DNA from: CAYFLR01 sp964343805
Lineage (GTDB): Bacteria > Bdellovibrionota_B > Oligoflexia > CAYFLR01
DNA: 64,000 nt
Assembly (NCBI GenBank): GCA_964343805.1
Contig: CAYFLR010000002.1
Span: forward strand, 124,001-188,000
Reading direction: 5' to 3'
Positions 46,395 to 55,933 of this stretch are shown piece by piece; positions within the stretch are counted from its first letter, which is position 1; every line of letters starts with the position of its first letter. Under the pieces are notes generated by a model. It was not told the origin of the DNA. It saw only the letters and a list, made by a program, of their open reading frames with translations, and searched no databases. The translations under genes and the position numbers were made by a program.

Positions 46395-47736
46395 GCTCTT
46401 TACCCTACTCATTTTGCTCTTTTTCTCTTTGGCTGCCTGTACGGAAAAGACAGAGGAAATTCATGAAGGGCATGATCACAGTAAAGTTCATAGCTACTTT
46501 ACCTGTTCTATGCATCCTCAGGTGAAAGAAGATAAGATGGGGAAATGTCCCATTTGTCATATGAACTTAACCTTAGTGGAAATTGAAGAGGGGGAAGAGG
46601 TTGCTCCAGTCAAAGAGCCTCCCAAACCAGTTTGGGTCTGTAAAAACTTTCCTGAGGTTACCAGTCAAAAAGAGGATATTTGCCCTTTTGACGGTACTCC
46701 TATGATTAAGAAAAAAATAGAGAGCAAAGCGCCCCAGATTGTCGCTAAGATTAAGCTTCGCAAAGCCCAGCTCTCCCATTTTAAACCGGATTTTTTTCCC
46801 GTAACCTCCATGAAAATGGATAAGAAAGTAAGGCTTCTCGGCTCAGTGAAGCAATCGGAAGAAAAAGAGAGTACCATTCCAGCCCGTATCAGTGGGCGGG
46901 TTGAAAAAGTTTATATAAAATCCACCGGGAGTCTCATTCAAGTTGGGGATCCGGTGGTTGACCTCTATAGCCCCAAATTAATCTCCGCTGGTGAAGAGTA
47001 TATTCTAGCCAAAACCAGCTATCAAAAAAATAGCACCAAAGAGTTCAGAACCTTACTCACTCAATCGGAAGAAAGATTGGAACTCTGGGGAATAAAACCC
47101 TTTCAATTTCGCGGCTGGTATAAAAAAGGAAAAGTCCCTCGTAGAATCACTCTTTTTTCTCCCACCACCGGAATTGTTCGTGAGAGAAATGCGGCAGTGG
47201 GAAAGTATTTTAAAGAGGGGCAAAACTTTTTTGAACTTTCAGATCTCTCCGAAGTCTGGGTAGAGATGGATGTCTATGAACAAGATTCAGCTCTGGTGCA
47301 AATTGGGCAAAAGCTAGAATTAGAATTTGCCTCTTTACCTGGAGAAAAAGTAGAGGGTGTTATCGATTTTATTAATCCCGTTTTAAATGCCAACTCACGA
47401 ACTCTAAAGGTGAGAACCACCGTGTCCAACCCTTCAGGGCGCTTGAAGCCAGGGATGGTGGCGGAGGCGACTCTTACTCTAAACTTGCAAGGAGAACCCT
47501 TGGTAGTACCTCGCAGTGCCATTATCGACACTGGAATAAGAAAAGTCGTTTGGACAAAAGTGGCAGGCAAACAATACCAAGCCAAAACCATTGACACCGG
47601 TTACGAGACGGGTGGGTATGTTGAGGTAAAGAGAGGTTTGATGGAAGGGGAAGAGGTGGTAGTGGAAGGAAACTTTCTACTCGATGCCCAAGCCCAACTT
47701 TTTGGCGGTTATGAACGAATGAATACTGGGAAATAG
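46387..47736 (+). CDS. cusB: CusB-type periplasmic adaptor with N-terminal metal-binding motifs
   Basis: ATG 46387 gives a lipoprotein signal (FFSLAAC) and is preferred to 46339. After a His-rich stretch (EIHEGHDHSKVHS) comes a heavy-metal-binding motif YFTCSMHPQVKEDKMGKCPI with Cys, Met and His ligands, then a second degenerate copy (WVCKNFPEVTSQKEDICPFD). The membrane-fusion core follows: IPARISGRVEKVYIKSTGSL (barrel-sandwich), a helical hairpin and VWVEMDVYEQDSALVQIGQK. It links the RND pump to the TolC channel and passes on Cu(I)/Ag(I). The pump gene follows after 14 bases. Confidence 0.92.
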   Translation: MNKLFTLLILLFFSLAACTEKTEEIHEGHDHSKVHSYFTCSMHPQVKEDKMGKCPICHMNLTLVEIEEGEEVAPVKEPPKPVWVCKNFPEVTSQKEDICPFDGTPMIKKKIESKAPQIVAKIKLRKAQLSHFKPDFFPVTSMKMDKKVRLLGSVKQSEEKESTIPARISGRVEKVYIKSTGSLIQVGDPVVDLYSPKLISAGEEYILAKTSYQKNSTKEFRTLLTQSEERLELWGIKPFQFRGWYKKGKVPRRITLFSPTTGIVRERNAAVGKYFKEGQNFFELSDLSEVWVEMDVYEQDSALVQIGQKLELEFASLPGEKVEGVIDFINPVLNANSRTLKVRTTVSNPSGRLKPGMVAEATLTLNLQGEPLVVPRSAIIDTGIRKVVWTKVAGKQYQAKTIDTGYETGGYVEVKRGLMEGEEVVVEGNFLLDAQAQLFGGYERMNTGK

Positions 47737-47750
47737 AGACGGGAATTATT

Positions 47751-50700
47751 ATGATCCAAAACTTAATCGAATTCTCTATCCGCAATCGTATCCTGGTGGT
47801 GATCCTCTTTGTTTTTATTTCACTGCTTACCATCTTTAGTATTAAAAATGCCCGCATTGATGCCATTCCCGACATTGGTGAAAACCAACAGATCGTTTTT
47901 ACAGAGTGGGCAGGTCGCTCTCCTAAAGATATAGAAGAGCAGGTGACCTATCCTCTCAGCGTTATGCTGCAAGGGATACCTGGAGTTAAAAATGTGCGTG
48001 GAACCTCCGCTTTCGGTTTTTCTATTATCTATATCATATTTAAAGATGAGGTGGAGTTTTATTGGAGTAGGTCGAGGGTTTTAGAAAAACTGCAAGTGGC
48101 CAGGCAGGAACTTCCTGTTGGAGTGTCACCACAGATGGGACCAGATGCCACCGGTTTGGGTCAAATTTATTGGTATACATTAGAAAATACCCAAGACAAT
48201 CCTCACCCTAAATCCCTGGCAGAGCTCCGCTCTTTGCAGGATTTTTATGTTCGCTATCTGCTCCAAGGAGTGGATGGAGTGAGTGAAGTGGCTAGTGTCG
48301 GAGGTTTTGTTAAAGAGTATCAAATTGATGTGGATCCTAAAAAACTCTTTGCCTTTGATGTTCATTTCAGTGCTCTTATCAAGGCTATTCAAAATAGCAA
48401 TGTGGATGTGGGAGCCGAAGTTATTGAAGATGGAGATCGTGAGTTTATTGTTCGGGGAAAAGGATTTTTTAAAGAGCTTTCTGATATTGAAAGTGTTGTT
48501 ATTGCCGTTAAAAATAAAACCCCTATTCGAGTGAAAGATGTGGCGCGGGTAGGCTTAGGCCCTGGGTTTCGTAGAGGAGCACTTGATAAGAATGGCACCG
48601 AAGCAGTGGGTGGTGTGGTGACCATGCGCTTTGGGGAAAATCCTCAACAAGTCATTGATGGAGTGAAAAAGCGTTTAGAAGCCGTCCGTAGAGGTCTACC
48701 CAAAGGTGTAGTGCTGGTCCCTTTTTATGATCGAACCGAATTAATCTCCAATACCATCGGCACGGTCTACTCTGCCTTAAGCGAAGAAATTTTTATCACC
48801 TTATTAGTTATTTTACTCTTCTTACTTCACTTTCGCTCTTCCATTCTCGTTTCTCTGACTCTTCCCTTTGGTGTAGGAATCAGTTTTATTTTTATGAAAT
48901 TTATTGGCATTGACTCTAATGTGATGAGCTTATCAGGTTTAGTGATTGCCATTGGCTCCATGGTGGATATGGGAATCATCATGACCGAAAATATCTATGC
49001 TAATTTAGCTGAAAAACCTCATCTTTCCCATAAAGAGCGAGTGGAGCTGATTATTCGTTCTGCCAGGGAAGTGGGTCCTGCTATTTTAACAGCGGTAATG
49101 ACCACCATCATTACTTTCTTACCCATCTTTGGTTTAGAGGGGAGTGAAGGAAAACTTTTTCTTCCTTTGGCCTGGGCAAAAACCTTGGCTATGATTGGGT
49201 CGGTGATTGTGGCTTTAGTTTTAGTTCCAGCCCTTTCGGTATTTTTACTCAAAGGAAAACTGAAACCCATCTCTAAAAATGTGATGAGCCGGAGTATCGT
49301 AAAGGTGTACCGTCCCTGCCTCAATTGGGTTTTGGAGCATCGAACTCTGTTTTTAGTTTTGCCTCTGCTGATTCTTATTTTAGGTGGATGGTCTTATCTA
49401 CAGTTAGGAAAAGAGTTTATGCCCTCTTTAAATGAGGGGGACATTCTCTATATGCCCGTGACCACCCCTGATGTGAGCATGACTAAGGCGAGAGAACTCC
49501 TAGCATATACCGATAAAGTTCTCCACGAGCATCCTTTGGTTGAATATGCGGTGGGTAAACTGGGGCGTGCTAACAGTCCCTTAGATCCGGCTCCCGTGGC
49601 GATGTTGGAAACCGTTATAAAATTGGTGCCGAAAGAAAAGTGGCCGGAAGGAAAATCCATTTACGATATTATGCAAGATTTAGATGCCTCACTGCAAGTT
49701 CCGGGGCTAGTGAATTCTTGGGATTTTCCCATTCAAACTCGCATCGGGATGATTTCCACCGGAATTAAAACTCAAATTGGTATCAAGGTTTTTGGAGAGG
49801 ATTTAAAAATCTTAGAATCTCTGGCAGCGAAAATTGGTAAAGAGGTGGAAAAGGTCAAAGGAGCCTACGGGGTTTATGCCGAACAAATTACCGGCAAACC
49901 CTATGTGGAATTTACCGTAGATCGAGTGGCCGCTTCTCGTTATGGAATTAATACCGGAACCGTAAATCAAATCCTGCAAACCGCTGTGGGGGGGATGGCT
50001 ATTGGGCAATTCTATAAAGGAAGAGAACGCTACCCCATTCGGATTCGTTATAAAAAAGAGATGAGGGACCGCATTGATGAACTGAAAAGAGTTTTAGTCC
50101 CGAGCCCTCTGGGTCAACATATTCCCATAGAGCTCCTCGCTGATATCAAGATTGTAACCGGTCCTGCGGTGATTCAATCAGAAAATGGATTACTTCGTTC
50201 GGTAGTGCTTTTAAATGTGCAAAAACGAGGACTGATTAGTTTTGTAGAAGAGGCCAAAAAACATATCGAGAAAACGGTTCCCCTGCCTAAAGGTTACACC
50301 GTTGTTTGGGCGGGTCAGTATGAAAAGATTGCAAATATTAATTCCTCTGGCACTGTTTATTAATCTTATAATTATCTTTATTGGGATCAAGAATTTTGGC
50401 AACACTCTCATTATTTTTAGTGCAATACCTGTCGCCATTGCTGGTGGACTCATCCTTCTTTGGGTGGGAGGATTCAATACCTCCGTGGCCGTATGGGTGG
50501 GCTTTATTGCCCTTTTTGGAATCGCGGTGGATGATGGTGTGGTGATGATGACTTATCTCCGAAATTCCATAGAAAAAATAAATCCTCAAAATTGGCAACA
50601 GCTGAAAGAGTGTATCTTAGAGGCGGGAAGTCGACGTATTCGTCCTCTCATTATGACCACCACCACCACAATTCTGGCTCTGCTGCCGGTTATGTGGTCT

Positions 50701-50841
50701 ACCACTACAGGAAGTGAAGTAATGAAGCCTATGGCCATTCCTACATTAGGAGGAATGACCGTTGAACTTATAACCCTTTTTATTGTTCCAGTTATTTTTT
50801 CCATTCTGGAACAAAGAAAACTTAAAATACAACCTAAATAA
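47751..50841 (+). pseudogene. cusA: CusA-type heavy-metal RND efflux pump, interrupted by a deletion/frameshift
   Basis: The first frame (47751-50363) covers about 860 residues of an HME-RND transporter: IRNRILVVILFVF, ENQQIVFTEWAGRSPKDIEE, the CusA methionine-type porter region, and TM4-TM6 with GLVIAIGSMVDMGIIMTENI. After WAGQYE the expected link (usually 5-7 residues) to KRLQILIPLALFINLIII is lost and the frame shifts. The second frame carries the last transmembrane helices to 50841, including GVGFIALFG-like VGFIALFGIAVDDGVVMMTY. Both parts sum to the normal length of about 1040. The break lies at a short GAAAA repeat. It could be a real mutation or a collapsed read, and it decides whether the pump works. 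Confidence 0.85.
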
Positions 50842-50855
50842 TCAGGAGTAAAACT

Positions 50856-51374
50856 ATGAAAAAAATGATCCAACTGCCCATGATTCTTTTACTGACCAGC
50901 CTCTTTTTGGGACAAGCTTTTGCCTATGGGGGGGAAGCGAAGGGAACTCGAAAAAAACTAGATGACAAAACTAAAAAAGAATTGCTTACAGCCTTTGAAA
51001 TCAACGAAGCTCTGCATGCCTCCTTCTTTAAGTATGACGCCTTTATGGTAGAAACCAATGCGAAAAGATTGGCTGATGCTTTTGCTAAAGTTTCTAACAA
51101 AGAGATTGCCGGTTTTCTCTCTTTTCCTAAAACCAAGCTGGGACAAATCACTGCTAAGACAGACCGTAAGGTTAACAATCAAAACTATCATTTAGTTTCC
51201 ATGGCTCTGATTGGAATTCTAAAAAGGTATGATCTCGGCTCTACTTATAATGCTTATTCTTGCTCTATGGTGCAAAAACAGTGGGTACAGAACAGTACCA
51301 AAATGAATAGGGTGCATAACCCGTATGCACCCTATATGCCTCACTGTGGTTCTAAAGACAGTAACTTACAATAA
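50856..51374 (+). CDS. Exported DUF3347-domain protein of the metal efflux operon
   Basis: The 172-residue protein has a signal peptide ending AFAYG. Its helical body and C-terminal signature YSCSMVQKQWVQNS followed by HNPYAPYMPHCGSK match DUF3347 (typically CPM...W...NPY...M..CG). This domain occurs with copper/silver RND genes, and the Cys, Met and His residues suggest copper binding in the periplasm. It starts 14 bases after the pump gene behind CAGGAG. Its stop is 2 bases from that of the convergent protease gene. Confidence 0.82.
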   Translation: MKKMIQLPMILLLTSLFLGQAFAYGGEAKGTRKKLDDKTKKELLTAFEINEALHASFFKYDAFMVETNAKRLADAFAKVSNKEIAGFLSFPKTKLGQITAKTDRKVNNQNYHLVSMALIGILKRYDLGSTYNAYSCSMVQKQWVQNSTKMNRVHNPYAPYMPHCGSKDSNLQ

Positions 51375-51376
51375 GA

Positions 51377-52939
51377 TCACTCACAAACCATATGTTCGAG
51401 CTCAACTCCCCACTTGACTAAAGTACCAATATCAGAGGCTGCATGGTCACTGACTTTAAGAACCCAGGTGCCTGGGGTTGGGCTGTTAAACTGACTTAAA
51501 TCATCCACCGATTCTAAATCTTTTCCAAACGAACCTTTGATGTCATCTGCACTGAAACCGCTGCGATCTCGAAGAGTCAGCTCCAACCCATCAGGATCCG
51601 TAAGAGTTATTTTAAGATCACCCACAAAGCTATGGAGGATTTCCACTGGAATAGATAGATTACTTTGATCAACTCCAAAGGGAACTTCTAGCTCAGAGAC
51701 AATACCGGCAGGATCTTTATCAGGAATGATGATCGGCTCCATTTCTGTCATGCTACCTTGAAAAACCCTTTTTCCAACTTTAAAAATATGAGAACTGGTA
51801 TTCACATGAGTTCCATAGGTAGCAGTGACTGTCAGAGTGAACTCAGATCCACAAGGTATGGTGGAATCCACTTCAAACAGAATCCCTTCATAACTGGCGT
51901 TCTGGCCTGATCCAATCTCGGGTAGAGTAAACTCTCCCTCCAACATGGTAATCAAATCACTATCGCTGGTGACTTTAAAATCGATGTCAGTAGCCGCTTT
52001 AAGACCTCCGTTGGAAAGGGTGAGGGCTAAGCTGATTTTTTCACCGGGTTGAATAAAACCATCTCCATTGCCCAAGGTATCATCAATCACCCATTCGGTG
52101 GTTTGAATATATGATTCCATTTTTGCCACTTCAATACAGGGCATCTCGTCAGTTCCTTTGAACCAGCAACAAGGTCGTGCCAGATCTAAGGTTCCTACCA
52201 TATAGGTATCTAATCGACATTGGGTGGTATCGGGATAACTCAGCTGAGTGGAACTCACCACCTGAGTATCTGGAGTTTCAAAAGAAGGAATCGGATCACT
52301 TACTTTAAATGTGCTGAGCAGATGCCCTAAACTAAAACCAGCATGAAGACCTCTAAGACACATATTGTAATCTTCTAAGCGATCACTGGTGGCTGCACAT
52401 TTTTCTTCCATTATGGGGGTGGGATCGTAAAAAGCACCATCGGTAGGCAGTTCGGTAAAAACTTTCTTTAAACAGGTTTTGGCTCCATAATAATCGGATT
52501 GACCTTCGGCAGAAATTTTACTGTAAGGACGTAAGTAAGGGACACCGCCATAGGCATGAGCCAGTTCATGGCAGAGCACCAGAGCAAAAGCATCGGGTGT
52601 GACTTCGTCACGACGAGCGAGACCTCCATACATATTAATAGTTACCATCGCTCCAAAGCGGCTCACATTGGCATTAACGGTGGGGTCATCCCATCGGTTA
52701 TTGATCTGCAAAGTCTCATTGTACTCTTCAGCAAAGGAGTTATAAAATTGATACCCTAATTGGATGATCTCATTGAAGAGCTCTTCAGTAATATTAGATC
52801 TTTTATTCTTATCATCTTCTTTCCATAAATCATTGTCCGGCATATAACTCACAGTTACCGGCTTCACATCCGCACCCCATATGTGTGACGAGAATAAGAC
52901 ACATAGGGATACACCAAGACACAAAAAAATACGTTTCAT
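51377..52939 (-). CDS. Exported zinc metalloprotease with Ig-like and P-domains
   Basis: The 520-residue protein has a signal peptide (ending HIWGA). The catalytic domain shows the zinc motif LCHELAHAYGG (about 128-138) and EGQSDYYGAK about 25 residues later, whose Glu may be the third ligand as in gluzincins. Residues about 290-395 form an Ig-like/CARDB-like domain (NGDGFIQPGEKISLALTLSN). Residues about 405-518 form a proprotein-convertase P-domain (VEILHSFVGDLKITLTDPDG and TPGTWVLKVSDHA). Several Cys suggest disulfides. It is probably secreted or periplasmic; the substrate is unknown. Confidence 0.87.
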   Translation of the reverse strand: MKRIFLCLGVSLCVLFSSHIWGADVKPVTVSYMPDNDLWKEDDKNKRSNITEELFNEIIQLGYQFYNSFAEEYNETLQINNRWDDPTVNANVSRFGAMVTINMYGGLARRDEVTPDAFALVLCHELAHAYGGVPYLRPYSKISAEGQSDYYGAKTCLKKVFTELPTDGAFYDPTPIMEEKCAATSDRLEDYNMCLRGLHAGFSLGHLLSTFKVSDPIPSFETPDTQVVSSTQLSYPDTTQCRLDTYMVGTLDLARPCCWFKGTDEMPCIEVAKMESYIQTTEWVIDDTLGNGDGFIQPGEKISLALTLSNGGLKAATDIDFKVTSDSDLITMLEGEFTLPEIGSGQNASYEGILFEVDSTIPCGSEFTLTVTATYGTHVNTSSHIFKVGKRVFQGSMTEMEPIIIPDKDPAGIVSELEVPFGVDQSNLSIPVEILHSFVGDLKITLTDPDGLELTLRDRSGFSADDIKGSFGKDLESVDDLSQFNSPTPGTWVLKVSDHAASDIGTLVKWGVELEHMVCE

Positions 52940-53055
52940 GACACTTTCCTCACTAGTTATTCTTTTTTAATTGGATTCTATGTAATCGGTTACTAAGGGG
53001 AAATTATTAGAAATTAATAAAAAATGTCACGAATGATAAAATTATAAAAGGGGGC

Positions 53056-53076
53056 AAAAGGGCAAGAATCTTGCCC
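53056..53076 (-). terminator. Intrinsic terminator after fumarase
   Basis: On the minus strand GGGCAAG-ATT-CTTGCCC is followed by TTTT and, after a C-run, TTTT again. It lies 12 bases past the fumarase stop codon and fits a Rho-independent terminator. Confidence 0.8.
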
Positions 53077-53087
53077 TCAGAAAGACT

Positions 53088-54692
53088 TTAAAGTGTTTGA
53101 AAAAAATCGTTGCCTTTGTCATCAACCAGGATAAATGCGGGAAAATTTTCCACCTCAATTTCCCAAACAGCCTCCATGCCAAGCTCTTCAAAATCTAGAA
53201 CCTGCACTTTCTTTATATTATCTTTTGCTAATAAAGCAGCAGGCCCGCCAATACTACCCAAATAAAAGCCTCCATGCTTTTTACATGCATCAGTCACCAC
53301 TTGAGATCGATTCCCTTTGGCAATCATTACGAGTGATCCACCTAAGGATTGAAATAGATCCACATAAGGATCCATTCTTCCGGCTGTAGTCGGACCAAAT
53401 GAACCAGAGGGCATACCTTTAGGCGTTTTGGCAGGACCGGCATAGTAGACCGGATGGTTTTTAAAGTATTCGGGCAGTTCCTTGCCAGCATCTACCATCT
53501 CTTTTAATTTGGCATGAGCAATATCCCGAGCCACTATCATTTTGCCATTGAGGGCCAAGCGAGTTTGAACAGGGTATTTGGTTAAGGTAGCGAGAATTTC
53601 TTTCATGGGTTGATTGAGATCAATGTTGACTGCTTCACCTTTTTCTTCACCCTCTTCTACGAGGTATTGTGCTGGATTATGTTCCATCTGCTCCAGCCAT
53701 ATTCCCTCTTTATTTATCTTAGCTTTGATATTTCGATCGGCGGAACAAGAGACACCCATTCCCACTGGGCAAGAGGCCCCATGGCGTGGCATACGAATGA
53801 TCCTAACATCATGAACAAAGTATTTCCCACCAAATTGAGCTCCTAATCCACATTTATAAGCCCTTTGCATAATTTTCTCTTCTAACTCTTTATCTCGAAA
53901 GGCCTGGCCGTCCGAATTCCCTTCCGAGGGGAGATCGTCTAGATAACCTGTGCTCGCTAACTTTACGGTCTTAAGGCAGGTCTCGGCGGAAGTTCCACCC
54001 ACCACAAAGGCCAAATGATAGGGAGGACAAGCGGCTGTCCCTAAACTTTTCATTTTTTCCACTAGAAAGTCTTCCAAAGTTTCAGGATTCAACAGCGCTT
54101 TGGTTTGTTGATAGAGATAGGTTTTATTGGCTGAGCCTCCTCCTTTGGCTAAAAAGAGAAACTTGAACTCGTTACCCTCATTGGCATAGATGTCAATTTG
54201 AGCCGGTAAATTAGAGGCCGTGTTCTTCTCTTTATACATACCGAGAGGGGCATTTTGAGAATACCTTAAATTATCCTTTTGATAGGTATTCCAGATGCCT
54301 TTTGATAGGAACTCTTCATCTATTCCTTCAGTAAAAACTCGATTACCCTTTTTACCCATTACAATGGCGGTTCCCGTATCTTGACAAGTGGGCAATTGAC
54401 CTTTCGCTGCCACAACGGAATTTTTTAACATAGTCCGTGCCACAAACTTATCGTTATCAGAAGCCTCTGGGTCTTTCAGTATTTGTGCTACTTTCTTTTG
54501 GTGAGCGGGTCGTAAATAAAAAGAGACTTCATGCATGGCATGCTCTGCTAAATAGGCAAGACCTTCTTGATCTATAACCAGGACATCCTCTCCTTTAAAC
54601 TTCTCAACCTGCACATATTCTTTGGTGAGCAATCGGTATTCAGTGGAGTCCTTCTCCAAGGGAAACAAGTGTTGAAATTTAAAATCTGCCAT
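53088..54692 (-). CDS. fumA: Fumarate hydratase class I
   Basis: The 534-residue enzyme belongs to the iron-sulfur class I fumarases (usual length about 540), which interconvert fumarate and malate. It carries the N-terminal LPTCQDTGTA, the central GTAACPPYHLAFVVGGTSAE and RMPRHGASCPVGMGVSCSAD, supplying cluster Cys, and the C-terminal beta domain with GPTTAGRMDPYVDLFQ and SIGGPAALLA. The ATG at 54692 gives the standard N terminus. An intrinsic terminator follows, so it is a single-gene unit. Succinyl-CoA from the mutase pathway would pass through this step. No signal of horizontal origin is seen. Confidence 0.95.
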   Translation of the reverse strand: MADFKFQHLFPLEKDSTEYRLLTKEYVQVEKFKGEDVLVIDQEGLAYLAEHAMHEVSFYLRPAHQKKVAQILKDPEASDNDKFVARTMLKNSVVAAKGQLPTCQDTGTAIVMGKKGNRVFTEGIDEEFLSKGIWNTYQKDNLRYSQNAPLGMYKEKNTASNLPAQIDIYANEGNEFKFLFLAKGGGSANKTYLYQQTKALLNPETLEDFLVEKMKSLGTAACPPYHLAFVVGGTSAETCLKTVKLASTGYLDDLPSEGNSDGQAFRDKELEEKIMQRAYKCGLGAQFGGKYFVHDVRIIRMPRHGASCPVGMGVSCSADRNIKAKINKEGIWLEQMEHNPAQYLVEEGEEKGEAVNIDLNQPMKEILATLTKYPVQTRLALNGKMIVARDIAHAKLKEMVDAGKELPEYFKNHPVYYAGPAKTPKGMPSGSFGPTTAGRMDPYVDLFQSLGGSLVMIAKGNRSQVVTDACKKHGGFYLGSIGGPAALLAKDNIKKVQVLDFEELGMEAVWEIEVENFPAFILVDDKGNDFFQTL

Positions 54693-54984
54693 GATTTCCT
54701 CCCGTCATAAACCTGCAAAGTTTGTAAATTCTGCCTAGTATTGGTTTACGTTTTTTCTGGGTGATTGTCTAGTTCTGAGTAATTCAACACTGATATTGCT
54801 CTACCTTATATAAGACTTCTAACCTTGACAAGTTTTATCACCGGTTTTCATCTGATTGTTTACTCTTCTTAAGCCCCATATTAAAAACTCTTAACTTTGT
54901 GAACGGCATAATAACTATGAGGCTAAGAGGTTGTTGGGGGAGAAGTTTATACCAGGGAAAATTATTGGGAATATATGATCTTAT

Positions 54985-55040
54985 GTATAAAGTTTAAACA
55001 GTTGTAAAAAATTTAAACAAGAGTGTCTAAAATTTATACA
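54985..55040 (+). promoter_or_regulatory. Phased TTTAAACA-type direct repeats upstream of the toxin operon
   Basis: TTTAAACA at 54993-55000 and 55012-55019 and TTTATACA at 55033-55040 are spaced 19 and 21 bases, about two helical turns. The first lies in the palindrome GTTTAAAC, and GTATAAA at 54985 mirrors the last copy. They sit 160-220 bases before the first operon gene, in a gene-free stretch of 509 bases in which I recognise nothing else. Confidence 0.4.
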
Positions 55041-55201
55041 ATATTATTTTGGTGCACTCTTTTTAACAATGGCCTTCAGTACCCTCTTAACAGCTTCAGA
55101 AACATACATACTTAACTTTTGGCCTATCCATTGCATCTGATTCTAACTGGCAGAATAGGGATTTTCACTGCCATTGAATGAATTTCGTCAAGGAGCGATA
55201 A

Positions 55202-55921
55202 ATGCATCGAATGATAGCCTTTTTAGTCATTATTTCTTTCAGTCACTTTCTATTTGCCGAAGGGCTTATAAGCGGAAAATTTATTAAACTCAATTTCAAT
55301 CGTTTTTGCGACGAAAACCCCGGTGATAACCAATCCACCTCTGATGTTCCTATCAAGCAAAGGTTATGTTATTCAGGTTCTTTATCAATTAACATAGATA
55401 GAAAAGGGCAAGCTATCCCTGAGAGTACTCGTCTTATTTCTACCAGAAAGATACAATTTAATGAATCTTCTGGAGCTAAATTTGATTTTACCAAACTTTA
55501 TGCAGGCTGTTACGTATTTCCTAGCAGAATGCAAGGCCGAGTGGGACTATCCTATCGAAACCGTTGTCCAGAAAACATAGATATGTCAGTCTATGCCCGT
55601 AGCGATTCTGGGATTTCAGATCATGTTGGGAATATAGAGAGTAGAAGACGGTGTTACAAACTGAGTCGCAGTAATATTGGCGGAAGACTTAGTTCCGCTT
55701 ATACAACGGCAAGAATAAGTTGTAGAAGCGGTTGCGTCTATTGCGAATACACCTACGGCGGATCAAAAACCTTTGAAGCTCGTGGGTTAGGTAATGAAGG
55801 TGATAATGCTTGGTTTGAGATTTATAATAGAGAGGCCTTAAATTATCGAAACACTAAGACTGGAATTTTCTTTAGCGGTCCTGCAACTATTAGTGAATTA
55901 TCAGAAGAACATTATGAATAA
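55202..55921 (+). CDS. Exported Cys-rich protein of unknown family (toxin operon gene 1)
   Basis: The 239-residue protein follows AAGGAG and has a signal peptide ending FLFAEG. The mature part is beta-rich with about ten Cys, in patterns such as FCDENPGDN, LYAGCYVFPSRMQG, RNRCPENIDMSV, RRRCYKL and SCRSGCVYCEYTYGG, so disulfides are likely outside the cytoplasm. The segment C-x(16-20)-R[NH]RC recurs in the next gene. No known domain is recognised. It heads five closely spaced plus-strand genes and may help localise or deliver the toxin-like protein. Confidence 0.75.
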   Translation: MHRMIAFLVIISFSHFLFAEGLISGKFIKLNFNRFCDENPGDNQSTSDVPIKQRLCYSGSLSINIDRKGQAIPESTRLISTRKIQFNESSGAKFDFTKLYAGCYVFPSRMQGRVGLSYRNRCPENIDMSVYARSDSGISDHVGNIESRRRCYKLSRSNIGGRLSSAYTTARISCRSGCVYCEYTYGGSKTFEARGLGNEGDNAWFEIYNREALNYRNTKTGIFFSGPATISELSEEHYE

Positions 55922-55933
55922 GAAGGTGATGCA

